Part shown: piece by piece, positions 35,696-44,011 of the stretch
Layout of the letters: each line of letters opens with the position of its first letter
Position numbering within the stretch: the first letter of the stretch is position 1
From: JACKII01 sp965202745
Lineage (GTDB): Bacteria > Pseudomonadota > Alphaproteobacteria > Bin95
DNA: 64,000 nt
NCBI GenBank assembly: GCA_965202745.1
Contig: CBDBCB010000022.1
Span: 620,001 to 684,000 of the forward strand
Direction: 5' to 3'
The notes under the pieces: generated by a model
What the model saw: only the letters and a program-made list of their open reading frames with translations
Databases searched by the model: none
Told to the model about the DNA's origin: nothing
Position numbers and translations under genes: made by a program

Positions 35696-36325
35696 TCAAT
35701 GGCCGGGAATACCGGTATAGGCCGCCTCGCCCCACATTTTCTCCACCTGTGCATTGCGCCCGCACCGCCAACGGTAGATCTTGTACTTTGTCGGATTCTT
35801 GTTGTGGTAATCCTGGTGGTATTCCTCCGCCGGGTAGAAAATGCCGGCGTCCTCAATGGTGGTGGCAACTTTCTGACCCAATTCGTTTTCGGCAGATGCC
35901 TTTGAGGCCTCTGCCAATTTGCGCTGCCTGTCCCCGATCACGAACACCGCGCTTTTGTAGGGCTCTCCCCGGTCGCAGAATTGGCCGCCTGCATCGGTCG
36001 GATCGATGGAGCGCCAGAAAGACACCAGCAGCTGCTCGTACGTTACCTGCTTGGGATCGAAGACGATGCGCAGCGCCTCCCGATGGCCGGTCCCTTTGCG
36101 CGCCACCTGCATGTAGGTCGGGTTCGGAACCGTGCCGCCGGTATAGCCAGAAACCGTTTCCAACACGCCAGGCACGCTATCGAAGTCAGATTCGATGCAC
36201 CAGAAACAGCCACCGGCGAAAATCGCTGTATTTGTTGCATCACGCGCTGTCTCATCCGCCGCCATCGCGGGCGCCGCCCACAGGAAGCCCACGGTCAGAA
36301 AAGCCACAATTTTTCGAAGTCGCAT
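35696..36325 (-). CDS. msrA: Peptide-methionine (S)-S-oxide reductase, exported
   Basis: Repairs oxidised methionine. The active-site motif GCFWC is in IFAGGCFWCIESDF. EAL-R context (GHREALRIVFDP) and the C-terminal YHQDYHNKNP with the Tyr and His of the substrate pocket are present. An N-terminal signal peptide (MRLRKIVAFLTVGFLWAAPAMA) indicates a periplasmic form, unlike the usual cytoplasmic MsrA. The length (209 residues) fits signal plus one domain. No MsrB domain is fused or adjacent. Confidence 0.93.
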   Translation of the reverse strand: MRLRKIVAFLTVGFLWAAPAMAADETARDATNTAIFAGGCFWCIESDFDSVPGVLETVSGYTGGTVPNPTYMQVARKGTGHREALRIVFDPKQVTYEQLLVSFWRSIDPTDAGGQFCDRGEPYKSAVFVIGDRQRKLAEASKASAENELGQKVATTIEDAGIFYPAEEYHQDYHNKNPTKYKIYRWRCGRNAQVEKMWGEAAYTGIPGH

Positions 36326-36545
36326 CGGTGCCTATCCAATCAGTTTGCCGGTCTGCTATGACCTATTAAAGGGATTGACTACTGCGTCTTCCATCCACGA
36401 CCTATTCACACTAGCGTGTGCCCGCATTATTTCATCCCGCGAAAGTAGCCTGTCAGAACTGCGCGGAATCAGCGATAGTTTTGGCGCAATTCTCTGGCGC
36501 TGGAAAGCCTCTGCGCCACCCACTTATCCAGACGAGCCCCCCGCG

Positions 36546-37460
36546 ATGGAGTATTTCGCTCAACAGTTGATCAACGGCCTGACGCTCGGCTCGATCTATG
36601 GTCTGATCGCTATTGGTTACACCATGGTCTACGGCATTATCGGCATGATCAACTTCGCCCATGGTGAGGTATTCATGATCGGCACCTTCGTAGCCCTGAT
36701 TGCCTTCCTGGCCATCACCGCCACAGGAATCGCCTTCATACCCATTATTCTGCTGGTTATGCTGGCAACGGCTATGATCTTCACTGCGGCCTATGGCTGG
36801 ACGGTGGAGCGTATCGCCTACCGCCCCTTGCGAGGCTCCTTCCGCCTCGCGCCGCTGATCTCCGCCATCGGCATGTCGATCTTTCTGCAAAACTTCGTGC
36901 AGTTGCTACAGGGCGCGCGGGTGAAGACCATGCAGCCGCTGATTTCCGGCGGCGTCACGCTGATGGAGAAGGACGGCTTCACGGTCGTCCTTTCCTACAT
37001 GCAAATGCTGATCGTTGGCCTGACGCTCGGGCTGATGATTGCGTTCTGGATGCTGATAGAGCGGACCAATTTCGGCCGGATGCAGCGCGCCTGCGAGCAG
37101 GACCGGAAAATGGCGGGCCTGCTGGGTGTGGACGTGGACCGCACCATCTCCCTCACCTTCGTCACCGGCGCAGGTCTGGCCGCCATCGCCGGCATGATGT
37201 TCCTGATGTATTACGGCGTTATCGACTTCTTCATCGGTTTCCTGGCCGGGTTGAAGGCTTTTACGGCGGCGGTTCTGGGTGGCATAGGATCCCTGCCGGG
37301 CGCCATGCTGGGTGGCATCCTGATCGGCCTGATCGAGGCTTTTTGGGCCGGATACTTCACCACTGAGTACAAAGATGTCGCCGCTTTTGCCGTTCTGGTA
37401 CTGGTGCTGATCTTCCGCCCGACCGGCCTGCTGGGCCGTCCGGAAGTGGAGAAGGTTTGA
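36546..37460 (+). CDS. livH: Branched-chain amino acid ABC transporter permease LivH
   Basis: First membrane subunit of a HAAT-family importer. The ATG at 36546 (MEYFAQQLINGLTLGSIYGL) matches the family start. Signature segments are GYTMVYGIIGMINFAHGE, LAPLISAIGMSIFLQN, and the cytoplasmic-loop GLLGVDVDRTISLTFVTGAGLA. It has 305 residues and about eight helices. The stop (TGA) overlaps the livM ATG. The 220-bp region upstream of it and msrA holds no gene; a weak CACAC-TAGC-GTGTG repeat is at 36409-36422. Confidence 0.93.
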   Translation: MEYFAQQLINGLTLGSIYGLIAIGYTMVYGIIGMINFAHGEVFMIGTFVALIAFLAITATGIAFIPIILLVMLATAMIFTAAYGWTVERIAYRPLRGSFRLAPLISAIGMSIFLQNFVQLLQGARVKTMQPLISGGVTLMEKDGFTVVLSYMQMLIVGLTLGLMIAFWMLIERTNFGRMQRACEQDRKMAGLLGVDVDRTISLTFVTGAGLAAIAGMMFLMYYGVIDFFIGFLAGLKAFTAAVLGGIGSLPGAMLGGILIGLIEAFWAGYFTTEYKDVAAFAVLVLVLIFRPTGLLGRPEVEKV

Positions 37461-38731
37461 TGGCGGCCCTCCAGTCCGGCCTGAAAGAGGCCGCAATCAC
37501 CGCCCTCGTCGCGATGGTTCTGGCGGTTCCGCTCGCCGGGTTTGAGACGGTGGAGCAAGGCTCGTCCCTCGGCATCGATACCCGCATGATTTGGGTGCCC
37601 ATCGCGGGCGCTATCGTTTTTGCGGGCCGCCTGCTGCTCGTCGCCTGGCGCGCACGCCCAGGCGCTGGGGAGGGCACCGCTGTCAGCCGCGGCTTCGGCT
37701 GGCTCGGGGAAGGTGTCTATACTTCGCTCAAGCCGTTGGCGATCATTGGCATCGCCTTTGCCGTCATCATGCCCTTCATGCCGTTTGCAGATCGCTCCCT
37801 GGTCGATCTGGGAACACTGGTGCTGATTTACGTCATGCTGGGCTGGGGTCTGAACATCGTGGTCGGTCTCGCAGGTCTGCTGGACCTCGGCTATGTTGCC
37901 TTCTATGCCATTGGTGCCTATTCGTTTGCCATGCTGGCGATGCACGCCGACTTCAGCTTCTGGATGGCCCTGCCTTTCGCCGGTGCATTCGCCTGCCTGT
38001 TCGGCATCGTTTTAGGCTTTCCGGTTCTGCGCCTGCGCGGCGACTACCTGGCCATTGTCACCCTGGGTTTTGGCGAGATGATCCGCATCATCCTGTTGAA
38101 CTGGTACCACGTGACAGGGGGACCTGACGGCATATCCAATATTCCGCGTCCGGGCCTGTTTGGGCTGGAATTCTCTCGCCGCGGCGATGCCACCTTTCAT
38201 GAATTCTTCGGGCTCGACTTTTCCTCCATGCACCGGCTGATCTTCCTCTACTATTTGATCCTGATCCTGGCTCTCATCACCAATTGGGCGACCCTGCGCC
38301 TGCGCCGCCTGCCTATCGGCCGCGCGTGGGAGGCCCTGCGCGAAGACGAAATCGCCTGCCGTGCCCTGGGATTGAATCCGACAGCGGTCAAGCTCTCGGC
38401 CTTTGCCATTGGCGCGATGTTCGGCGGCTTTGCGGGCGCGTTCTTTGCGACGCGCCAGGGCTTCATCAGCCCCGAAAGCTTTACCTTCATCGAAAGCGCC
38501 ATCATCCTGGCCATCGTGGTCATGGGCGGCATGGGCAGTCAGGTCGGCGTGGTAATCGCCGCCATCGTCATGATCGGCCTGCCCGAATGGTTCCGCGAGT
38601 TGCAGGAATACCGGATGCTGTTCTTCGGCGCAGGCATGGTGCTGATCATGGTTTGGCGGCCCCGCGGCCTGCTCAGCCGCCGCGAGCCTACCATCCGCCT
38701 GCACCGGCGAAAATCGGGAGCAGCCACATGA
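37460..38731 (+). CDS. livM: Branched-chain amino acid ABC transporter permease LivM
   Basis: Second membrane subunit of the importer, 423 residues from ATG 37460. The N-terminus has extra hydrophobic segments before the core, as in E. coli LivM. The core shows LGWGLNIVVGLAGLLDLGYVAF, LRLRGDYLAIVTLGFGEMIR and the EAA-like loop GRAWEALREDEIACRALGLN. It ends in a basic tail. The ATG overlaps livH's stop and its own stop overlaps livG (ATGA), so the operon is tightly coupled. Confidence 0.93.
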   Translation: MAALQSGLKEAAITALVAMVLAVPLAGFETVEQGSSLGIDTRMIWVPIAGAIVFAGRLLLVAWRARPGAGEGTAVSRGFGWLGEGVYTSLKPLAIIGIAFAVIMPFMPFADRSLVDLGTLVLIYVMLGWGLNIVVGLAGLLDLGYVAFYAIGAYSFAMLAMHADFSFWMALPFAGAFACLFGIVLGFPVLRLRGDYLAIVTLGFGEMIRIILLNWYHVTGGPDGISNIPRPGLFGLEFSRRGDATFHEFFGLDFSSMHRLIFLYYLILILALITNWATLRLRRLPIGRAWEALREDEIACRALGLNPTAVKLSAFAIGAMFGGFAGAFFATRQGFISPESFTFIESAIILAIVVMGGMGSQVGVVIAAIVMIGLPEWFRELQEYRMLFFGAGMVLIMVWRPRGLLSRREPTIRLHRRKSGAAT

Positions 38732-39546
38732 GTGCACCCCTCCTGAAGGTCGAACACCTGACCATGCGTTTCGGCGGCCTGACCGCGATCGACGATCTGT
38801 CCTTCGACACCCAGAATGGCCGGATCACCGCCATTATCGGCCCGAACGGTGCGGGAAAGACCACCGTCTTCAACTGTCTGACAGGCTTTTACAAACCAAC
38901 AGTCGGCCGGCTTACCATGATCCGCGGCGGGCGTTCTTTCCTGCTGGAGCAGATGGAAGGCTTCGACATAGCCCGGCACGCCGGCATCGCCCGCACGTTC
39001 CAGAACATCCGACTGTTTCCGTCCATGAGCGTGCTGGAGAACCTGATGGTTGCCCAGCACGGCCCCCTGATGCGCGCCAGTAAGTTCAGCTTCGCGGGCC
39101 TGTTCGGCCTGCCCTCCTTCCGCCGGGCAGAACAGGAAGCCGTCGAATTCGCCCGTTCCTGGCTGGAGCGTATCAAGCTGGTCGACCGGGCCGACGACGA
39201 CGCAGGCAGCCTGCCCTATGGCGACCAGCGGCGGCTGGAGATTGCGCGAGCGATGTGCACCCGGCCGGCTCTGCTCTGCCTGGACGAGCCTGCCGCCGGT
39301 CTGAACCCGCGCGAGAGCTATGAGCTTAATATACTGCTGCAAGGCATCCGCGATGACCTTGGCACCGGCATCCTGCTGATCGAGCACGACATGAGCGTGG
39401 TCATGGGCATTTCCGACCACATCGTCGTGCTCGACTATGGCAGCAAGATTTCAGACGGCGATCCGGAGTTCGTGCGCAACGACCCTGCTGTCATTCGCGC
39501 CTATCTGGGGGCGGACGAAGACGATGAGATTGAGGTGGCGTCATGA
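38728..39546 (+). CDS. livG: Branched-chain amino acid ABC transporter ATPase LivG
   Basis: ATP-binding subunit, 272 residues. Walker A is GPNGAGKTT, the Q-loop region RTFQNIRLFPSMSVLEN, and Walker B LLCLDEPAAGLNP. The signature region reads LPYGDQRRLEIARAM, the variant LivG form. The H-loop is in LIEHDMSVVMGISD. It overlaps livM upstream and livF downstream by 4 bp each. Confidence 0.95.
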   Translation: MSAPLLKVEHLTMRFGGLTAIDDLSFDTQNGRITAIIGPNGAGKTTVFNCLTGFYKPTVGRLTMIRGGRSFLLEQMEGFDIARHAGIARTFQNIRLFPSMSVLENLMVAQHGPLMRASKFSFAGLFGLPSFRRAEQEAVEFARSWLERIKLVDRADDDAGSLPYGDQRRLEIARAMCTRPALLCLDEPAAGLNPRESYELNILLQGIRDDLGTGILLIEHDMSVVMGISDHIVVLDYGSKISDGDPEFVRNDPAVIRAYLGADEDDEIEVAS

Positions 39547-40265
39547 GCGGCACCATCCTTGAAATCCGCGGCGTCGAAACCTTCTATGGCAATATCCAGG
39601 CTCTGCATGGCGTCGACATGACCGTACAGCAAGGCGAGATCGTCACGCTGATTGGCGCAAACGGCGCGGGCAAGTCCACCCTGCTCATGACCATTTGCGG
39701 TAATCCGCAGGCCCGCAACGGTTCGGTCTGGTTCGAGGGGGAGGAGATCACCCGCGAGGCCACTTTTTCCATCGTCCGCCGCGGCATCGCCCAGTCGCCG
39801 GAAGGCCGCCGCATCTTCCCCAAAATGACGGTTCTGGAGAACCTGCAACTGGGTGCGATCACCGCCCCGGATGCCCATTTTCAGCGTAATCTGGATGCTG
39901 CCTTCGACCTATTCCCGCGGCTTTCCGAACGACGGACACAGCGGGGCGGCACACTTTCCGGCGGTGAGCAGCAAATGCTGACCATCGCCCGCGCGTTGAT
40001 GAGCGAGCCGAAGCTGCTGTTACTGGACGAGCCATCGCTTGGTCTCGCCCCCCTGATCGTGAAACAGATTTTCGCCGCCATCCAGGCCGTGAACCAGGAC
40101 CGCGGTACGACCGTCTTTCTGGTAGAGCAGAACGCCTTCCACGCGCTGCGCCTTGCCCACCGCGGCTACGTTATGGTGAACGGGCGCATCACGCTTTCCG
40201 GCAGCGGCCAGAAATTGCTGGCGAACGAGGAAGTCCGCGCCGCCTATCTGGAGGGAGGCCACTAG
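39543..40265 (+). CDS. livF: Branched-chain amino acid ABC transporter ATPase LivF
   Basis: Second ATP-binding subunit, 240 residues. Walker A is GANGAGKST, the LivF-type Q-loop region SPEGRRIFPKMTVLENL, the signature TLSGGEQQML, and Walker B LLLLDEPSLGLAP. The C-terminus (GQKLLANEEVRAAYLEGGH) is typical. Its stop codon shares one base with the GTG of the next gene. Confidence 0.95.
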   Translation: MSGTILEIRGVETFYGNIQALHGVDMTVQQGEIVTLIGANGAGKSTLLMTICGNPQARNGSVWFEGEEITREATFSIVRRGIAQSPEGRRIFPKMTVLENLQLGAITAPDAHFQRNLDAAFDLFPRLSERRTQRGGTLSGGEQQMLTIARALMSEPKLLLLDEPSLGLAPLIVKQIFAAIQAVNQDRGTTVFLVEQNAFHALRLAHRGYVMVNGRITLSGSGQKLLANEEVRAAYLEGGH

Positions 40266-40603
40266 TGGAAACCTTGCTCGGCACCACGCTCGACGTTTGG
40301 ATCGGCATCACGCTCGTGCTTACCGGCGGGGCCGGTTACATGACCGGCCAGGCCATCGCACGCACGTGGCGGCCCCTCTGGCAGGTGGTGACCTATGGCC
40401 TGCTCCTGGCGGTGGTTTCCCGCTTCTTCATCTACGGCCTGTTCGACGGCTATATGCTGCTGGCGAGCGGCTATGTCATCGACGCCGCGGTGATCATAGC
40501 CATCGGCCTATTCGCCTTCCGCATCAACCGGGTGCAGATGATGGTGAACCAATACCCATGGCTTTATGAACGGGCCGGTCCTTTCGGCTACCGCGCGCGG
40601 TAG
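40265..40603 (+). CDS. Small membrane protein at the end of the liv operon (DUF6867-like)
   Basis: A 112-residue protein with about three hydrophobic segments (ITLVLTGGAGYMTGQAIA, VVTYGLLLAVVSRFFIYGLFDG, and VIDAAVIIAIGLFAFRIN). A conserved-looking tail, NQYPWLYERAGPFGYRAR, follows. I believe it is the DUF6867 type that accompanies alphaproteobacterial liv operons; the function is unknown. It starts with GTG overlapping the livF stop (TAGTG), so it is translationally coupled and may be an accessory of the importer. No periplasmic binding protein gene accompanies this operon. Confidence 0.72.
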   Translation: METLLGTTLDVWIGITLVLTGGAGYMTGQAIARTWRPLWQVVTYGLLLAVVSRFFIYGLFDGYMLLASGYVIDAAVIIAIGLFAFRINRVQMMVNQYPWLYERAGPFGYRAR

Positions 40604-40657
40604 GCGTTAAATGGCCACTGTGCTAGACTAGGCGTTCTCGCATAGGGAGCCTGAGCC

Positions 40658-40909
40658 ATGGCCAAGACGCTCGCCGTGACATTGAATGAGCATCATCAGC
40701 GTTTCATCCAGGAAAACGTCGCCAACGAACGGTATGCCTCCGCCGATGAAATCGTCAGCGAAGGCTTACGCTTGCTCGAACAGCGCGAGGCTGAGAAAGA
40801 CCGCATCCGCGCCTTGCTGATCGAGGGGGAAGAAAGCGGGGTCGTCGAGACAACCGTCACGGAAATTTTTACAGAGGTCATCGCAGAGCGCCGGGAGCAG
40901 CGTGGCTAG
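40658..40909 (+). CDS. parD: Type II antitoxin, ParD family (ribbon-helix-helix)
   Basis: An 83-residue antitoxin. The N-terminal KTLAVTLNEHHQRFIQENV with NERYASADEIVSEGLRLLEQRE is the ParD ribbon-helix-helix pattern for operator binding. The acidic, flexible C-terminus should wrap the toxin. It overlaps the toxin gene by 8 bp, so the two are co-translated. The pair is expected to be autorepressed; I did not find a clear operator palindrome in the 54 bp upstream. Confidence 0.88.
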   Translation: MAKTLAVTLNEHHQRFIQENVANERYASADEIVSEGLRLLEQREAEKDRIRALLIEGEESGVVETTVTEIFTEVIAERREQRG

Positions 40910-41192
40910 ATATCGCCTTACTGCTGAGGCCCGCAGCGACCTGAGAGAGATTGCCGGGCTTGGAATTGAACGGTTCGGCGAACATCAGGCAGAGCGTTAT
41001 GCGGCTGCTCTGGAAACCGCGTTCCACCGCATCGCCATAAACCCGCTCGCCTACCAGGCCGTCGATGATGTGCGCTCAGGCTACCGGCGGGCAGTGTACC
41101 AGAGCCACTCTATCTACTACGTCACAGACGAGGGCGGTGTCTTGATCGTCCGTGTCCTCGGGCAGCAGGATACCGGTACCTCCCTGATCTAG
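40902..41192 (+). CDS. parE: Type II toxin, ParE/RelE superfamily
   Basis: A 96-residue toxin starting at GTG 40902 (MARYRLTAEARSDLREIAG). ParE-family features include the two N-terminal helices (GIERFGEHQAERYAAALETAF), the central GYRRAVYQSHSIYYV strand pair and the C-terminal VLIVRVLGQQD. ParE proteins inhibit DNA gyrase, whereas relatives of RelE cut mRNA. The family sequence favours ParE, but target assignment is inference. A partner antitoxin overlaps upstream. Confidence 0.87.
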   Translation: MARYRLTAEARSDLREIAGLGIERFGEHQAERYAAALETAFHRIAINPLAYQAVDDVRSGYRRAVYQSHSIYYVTDEGGVLIVRVLGQQDTGTSLI

Positions 41193-41306
41193 CTCTTCGT
41201 GCGCTAGCGGCAGCCTCAGCATCCCGCCTACTAGAATCGCGCAAATGCCGCGTGACTTGGCGTTGCGAACCGCGCACTATTCCACCTTCAACGGGATAGA
41301 AACGCC

Positions 41307-42497
41307 ATGAACACTGAACGAATGCGCGTGTGGTTCCTCAATCTGGGCCACTTCGTCGACCATTTCTGCATGCTGATATTCGCCACTGCCGTCATCACGA
41401 TGGCGGTCGAATTCGAAATGTCCTACGGCTCGCTGCTGGCCGTCGCCACACCCAGCTTCATTCTATTCGGCGCGGCAGCGCTGGGCGCCGGCTGGCTGGG
41501 CGACCGGTGGAGCCGCACCAACATGCTGATCGTCTTTTTCTGTGGCATTGGCACTGCGGCCATCCTGGTCGGGCTCTCAACCAGCGTCCTGCAACTGGGC
41601 ATCGGCCTGGCCCTGATGGGCCTCTTCGCCGCCATCTATCATCCGGTCGGTATCGCCATGCTGGTGCAAGGCGCGCCACGGCTCGGCCTGCGCCTGGGCG
41701 TAAACGGCATCTTCGGCAATATGGGTGTGGCCTTCGCGCCGCTAGCGACCGGCGCGCTGATCGCAGCGTTCGACTGGCGCATGGCCTTTCTGTTGCCGGG
41801 CGTTATCGCTATCGCTATCGGCGTCGCGTTCTACTTCTTCGCCAAGGCGGGGTATGCCGTCGCCCCCACCGGCCCAAAAGCCCGCAAGGAGCCAGTGGCC
41901 TTTATGCCAGGCTGGCAGCGCGTGCTGGGTGTCATCGCGGTCATGACCTTGGTGGGCGGCCTGGTGTTCAATTCTACCACCGTTGCCCTGCCAAAGCTAT
42001 TCGACGAGCGCCTGACCAACATCACCGACAACATGGTTGGCTTCACCGCGATGGCCGCCGCGGTCTATGCCGCCGCCAGCTTCGCCCAATTGGCGAGCGG
42101 CCTGGCTATCGACCGGTTTGCGGTCAAGCCCGTGCTGCTGACCACGGTTGGCCTGCAAGTCATTATGATGCCCATCGTCGCCACCCAGAGCGACTGGCCC
42201 TTGTTCGCCGCCAGCTTCGTGATGATGCTGGCTGTGTTCGGCCAAATCCCGATCACTGACGCGCTCATCACCCGCTATACGCCCGATGCGGTGCGGGGAC
42301 GGGTGTTCTCGATCAAATACATCCTGAACCTGGGCGTCGGCTCGCTGGCTGTGCCTAGCATCTGGTACATGCATGACCATGGCGGCGGCTTCTACGCCCT
42401 GTTCCTGGCGCTGTCCGGGTGTGCTGCGGTCGTGTTGATGGCGGCCCTGGTGCTGCCCTACCGCCACCCAGCGGCAGAGGCTGTTCCGGCGGAGTAG
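41307..42497 (+). CDS. MFS transporter
   Basis: Major facilitator superfamily protein, 396 residues, 12 predicted membrane helices. The loop 2-3 motif is AGWLGDRWSRTNML (GxxxDRxxR type). VNGIFGNMGVAFAPLATG in helix 5 and AVRGRVFSIKYILNLGVG in the C-terminal half are typical of the fosmidomycin-resistance/sugar-efflux-like group. Substrate unknown. The methyltransferase gene follows 28 bp downstream, so they may be co-transcribed. No lesions were seen. Confidence 0.85.
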   Translation: MNTERMRVWFLNLGHFVDHFCMLIFATAVITMAVEFEMSYGSLLAVATPSFILFGAAALGAGWLGDRWSRTNMLIVFFCGIGTAAILVGLSTSVLQLGIGLALMGLFAAIYHPVGIAMLVQGAPRLGLRLGVNGIFGNMGVAFAPLATGALIAAFDWRMAFLLPGVIAIAIGVAFYFFAKAGYAVAPTGPKARKEPVAFMPGWQRVLGVIAVMTLVGGLVFNSTTVALPKLFDERLTNITDNMVGFTAMAAAVYAAASFAQLASGLAIDRFAVKPVLLTTVGLQVIMMPIVATQSDWPLFAASFVMMLAVFGQIPITDALITRYTPDAVRGRVFSIKYILNLGVGSLAVPSIWYMHDHGGGFYALFLALSGCAAVVLMAALVLPYRHPAAEAVPAE

Positions 42498-42525
42498 CAC
42501 AATTCCCAAACGAGGAGCCACGCCC

Positions 42526-43350
42526 ATGACCGACCGCCCATCCATCGAAGCCCACTACGCGAAGGGCGGAAGCGACATCGCGGCCCGCATCCTGGCGGCA
42601 CTCGGACCAGGGGCAGAGATCACACCGGACACACTCGCGCCCATCGATCATTTCCACAGCCGCGGCCTTGCGGCGACCACTGAACTGGTTGCGATGCTCG
42701 ACCCGCAGCCAGGCGAGCGCCTCATCGACCTTGGCTCCGGTCTTGGGGGACCGGCGCGATGGATTGCGGCCCACTATAACTGCCATGTGACGGGTATCGA
42801 CCTGATGCCTGAATATTGCGAGGCCGCCCGCGAGCTGACGAATGCGGCAGGCCTATCGGACCGGGTCGAAATCCACCAGGGCAGCGCGCTGGACACGCCG
42901 TTTGCCGATGCCAGCTTTGACCGGGCATATTCGCAGAACGTGGTCATGAATATCGCCGACAAGGCCGGCTTCTTGCGGGAGGCTTACCGCCTGTTGAGAC
43001 CGGGCGGTGTGTTGGCGATGTCCAACCTGGGCGCGGGCCCAAACGGCCCGCACTACTACCCGGCCATGTGGGCCGCAACCGCCGAGGACAGTTTCCTTTC
43101 CACGTTGGATGAAACGCGGGCGGATCTAGAAGGCGCGGGCTTTGACATACTTGTCCTGGAGGACAAAACCGGCGGCATCTCTGCAGAAGTCGATGCTACA
43201 ATCAAAAAGCTCGAGAACCAGGACCTGCCGCCCATCGGAGTTCAGACTTTTGTCGGAGCGCGCTATAAGGAACTCCTGTTAAACTCCATGTGCAGCCGCC
43301 GCGATGGCCGCTCCATCGTAATCGAAACGCTGGCCCGGAAACCCGGCTAA
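42526..43350 (+). CDS. SAM-dependent class I methyltransferase
   Basis: A 274-residue methyltransferase. Motif I is LIDLGSGLGGPARWIA, the acidic loop GIDLMPEY, motif II-like FDRAYSQNVVMNIADK, and LLRPGGVLAMSNLGAGP follows. The pattern resembles small-molecule methyltransferases of the sarcosine/dimethylglycine or phosphoethanolamine type rather than rRNA or protein methylases. The substrate is not determined. A purine-rich site (GAGGAG, 42512-42517) precedes the ATG. Followed by a small cupin gene. Confidence 0.82.
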   Translation: MTDRPSIEAHYAKGGSDIAARILAALGPGAEITPDTLAPIDHFHSRGLAATTELVAMLDPQPGERLIDLGSGLGGPARWIAAHYNCHVTGIDLMPEYCEAARELTNAAGLSDRVEIHQGSALDTPFADASFDRAYSQNVVMNIADKAGFLREAYRLLRPGGVLAMSNLGAGPNGPHYYPAMWAATAEDSFLSTLDETRADLEGAGFDILVLEDKTGGISAEVDATIKKLENQDLPPIGVQTFVGARYKELLLNSMCSRRDGRSIVIETLARKPG

Positions 43351-43376
43351 GCAATCAACGGAAAGGGTCCTGATTA

Positions 43377-43643
43377 ATGAACACCGACACCTTCACCACC
43401 GAAGCCAAAGCCGCCGGGTTCACCGAGTTCTATGAGCCTGACCTGACCGAAGCTACCGGTCCGGAGCCGCACACCCACGACTTCGACGCGCGGCTGCTGG
43501 TAACCGGCGGTTCCATCACGCTGACGATCGACGGCGAGGCCACCACCTATTCCGCAGGCGACATGTGCGAGGTGCCACGCGGCACGGTCCATGCGGAGAA
43601 AATCGGCCCGGATGGCGTGCAGCTCTGCGTTGCCAAGCGCTAA
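43377..43643 (+). CDS. Small cupin-domain protein
   Basis: An 88-residue single cupin barrel. The metal-ligand region is PEPHTHDFDARLLVTGG (two His and an acidic residue) and the second motif is YSAGDMCEVPRGTVHAE. It belongs to the small cupins often found beside catabolic genes, with no established function. A second protein of the same length and layout lies at 44993-45259, so they are likely paralogues. Iron or zinc binding is likely from the His pattern. Confidence 0.8.
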   Translation: MNTDTFTTEAKAAGFTEFYEPDLTEATGPEPHTHDFDARLLVTGGSITLTIDGEATTYSAGDMCEVPRGTVHAEKIGPDGVQLCVAKR

Positions 43644-43674
43644 CAGTTAGCAACGCCGGCCGGGAGGCGAACCA

Positions 43675-43992
43675 ATATCTGTCCGCAAAGCGCAGCTAGC
43701 GCAGACTAACGCCGCTGCTCTCGACAAAGAATTGAGCGCAATCGAGTTCCGCATCCTGCGCTACCGCAACAGGCGTGGCGCGTTCTCTGCCCTGGCCAAG
43801 GACCTTGATGGCTATATCCGGCGGATTGACGACAACGTGGCCTGCAAGGTCGAATTGCGCTCCAAATGGTATGACCTGGAGGAAGTTAATTTGGCCACCC
43901 GCGGCGGCAACCTATCGCCAGGCAGCGAGCACAAACGCCTGTCGGAAATGGTCCTGGATGAGATGATCCAAATTTGCCAGACGAACCGCTAG
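43675..43992 (+). CDS. Hypothetical protein with an apparent AUA start
   Basis: An unrecognised soluble protein of 86-105 residues. If translation starts at the only alternative, TTG 43732, it has 86 residues and no good ribosome site. In the same frame GGGAGG (43662-43667) lies 7 bases before ATA 43675, and the open reading frame continues from there (ISVRKAQLAQTNAAALDK), giving 105 residues. The ancestral start was probably ATG at 43675. The protein is basic with RYRNRRGAFSALAKDLDGY and a C-terminal helix. It may be weakly expressed or silent. Confidence 0.5.
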   Translation: MSVRKAQLAQTNAAALDKELSAIEFRILRYRNRRGAFSALAKDLDGYIRRIDDNVACKVELRSKWYDLEEVNLATRGGNLSPGSEHKRLSEMVLDEMIQICQTNR

Positions 43993-44011
43993 GCTGGCAT
44001 TCTGGCGCTTC

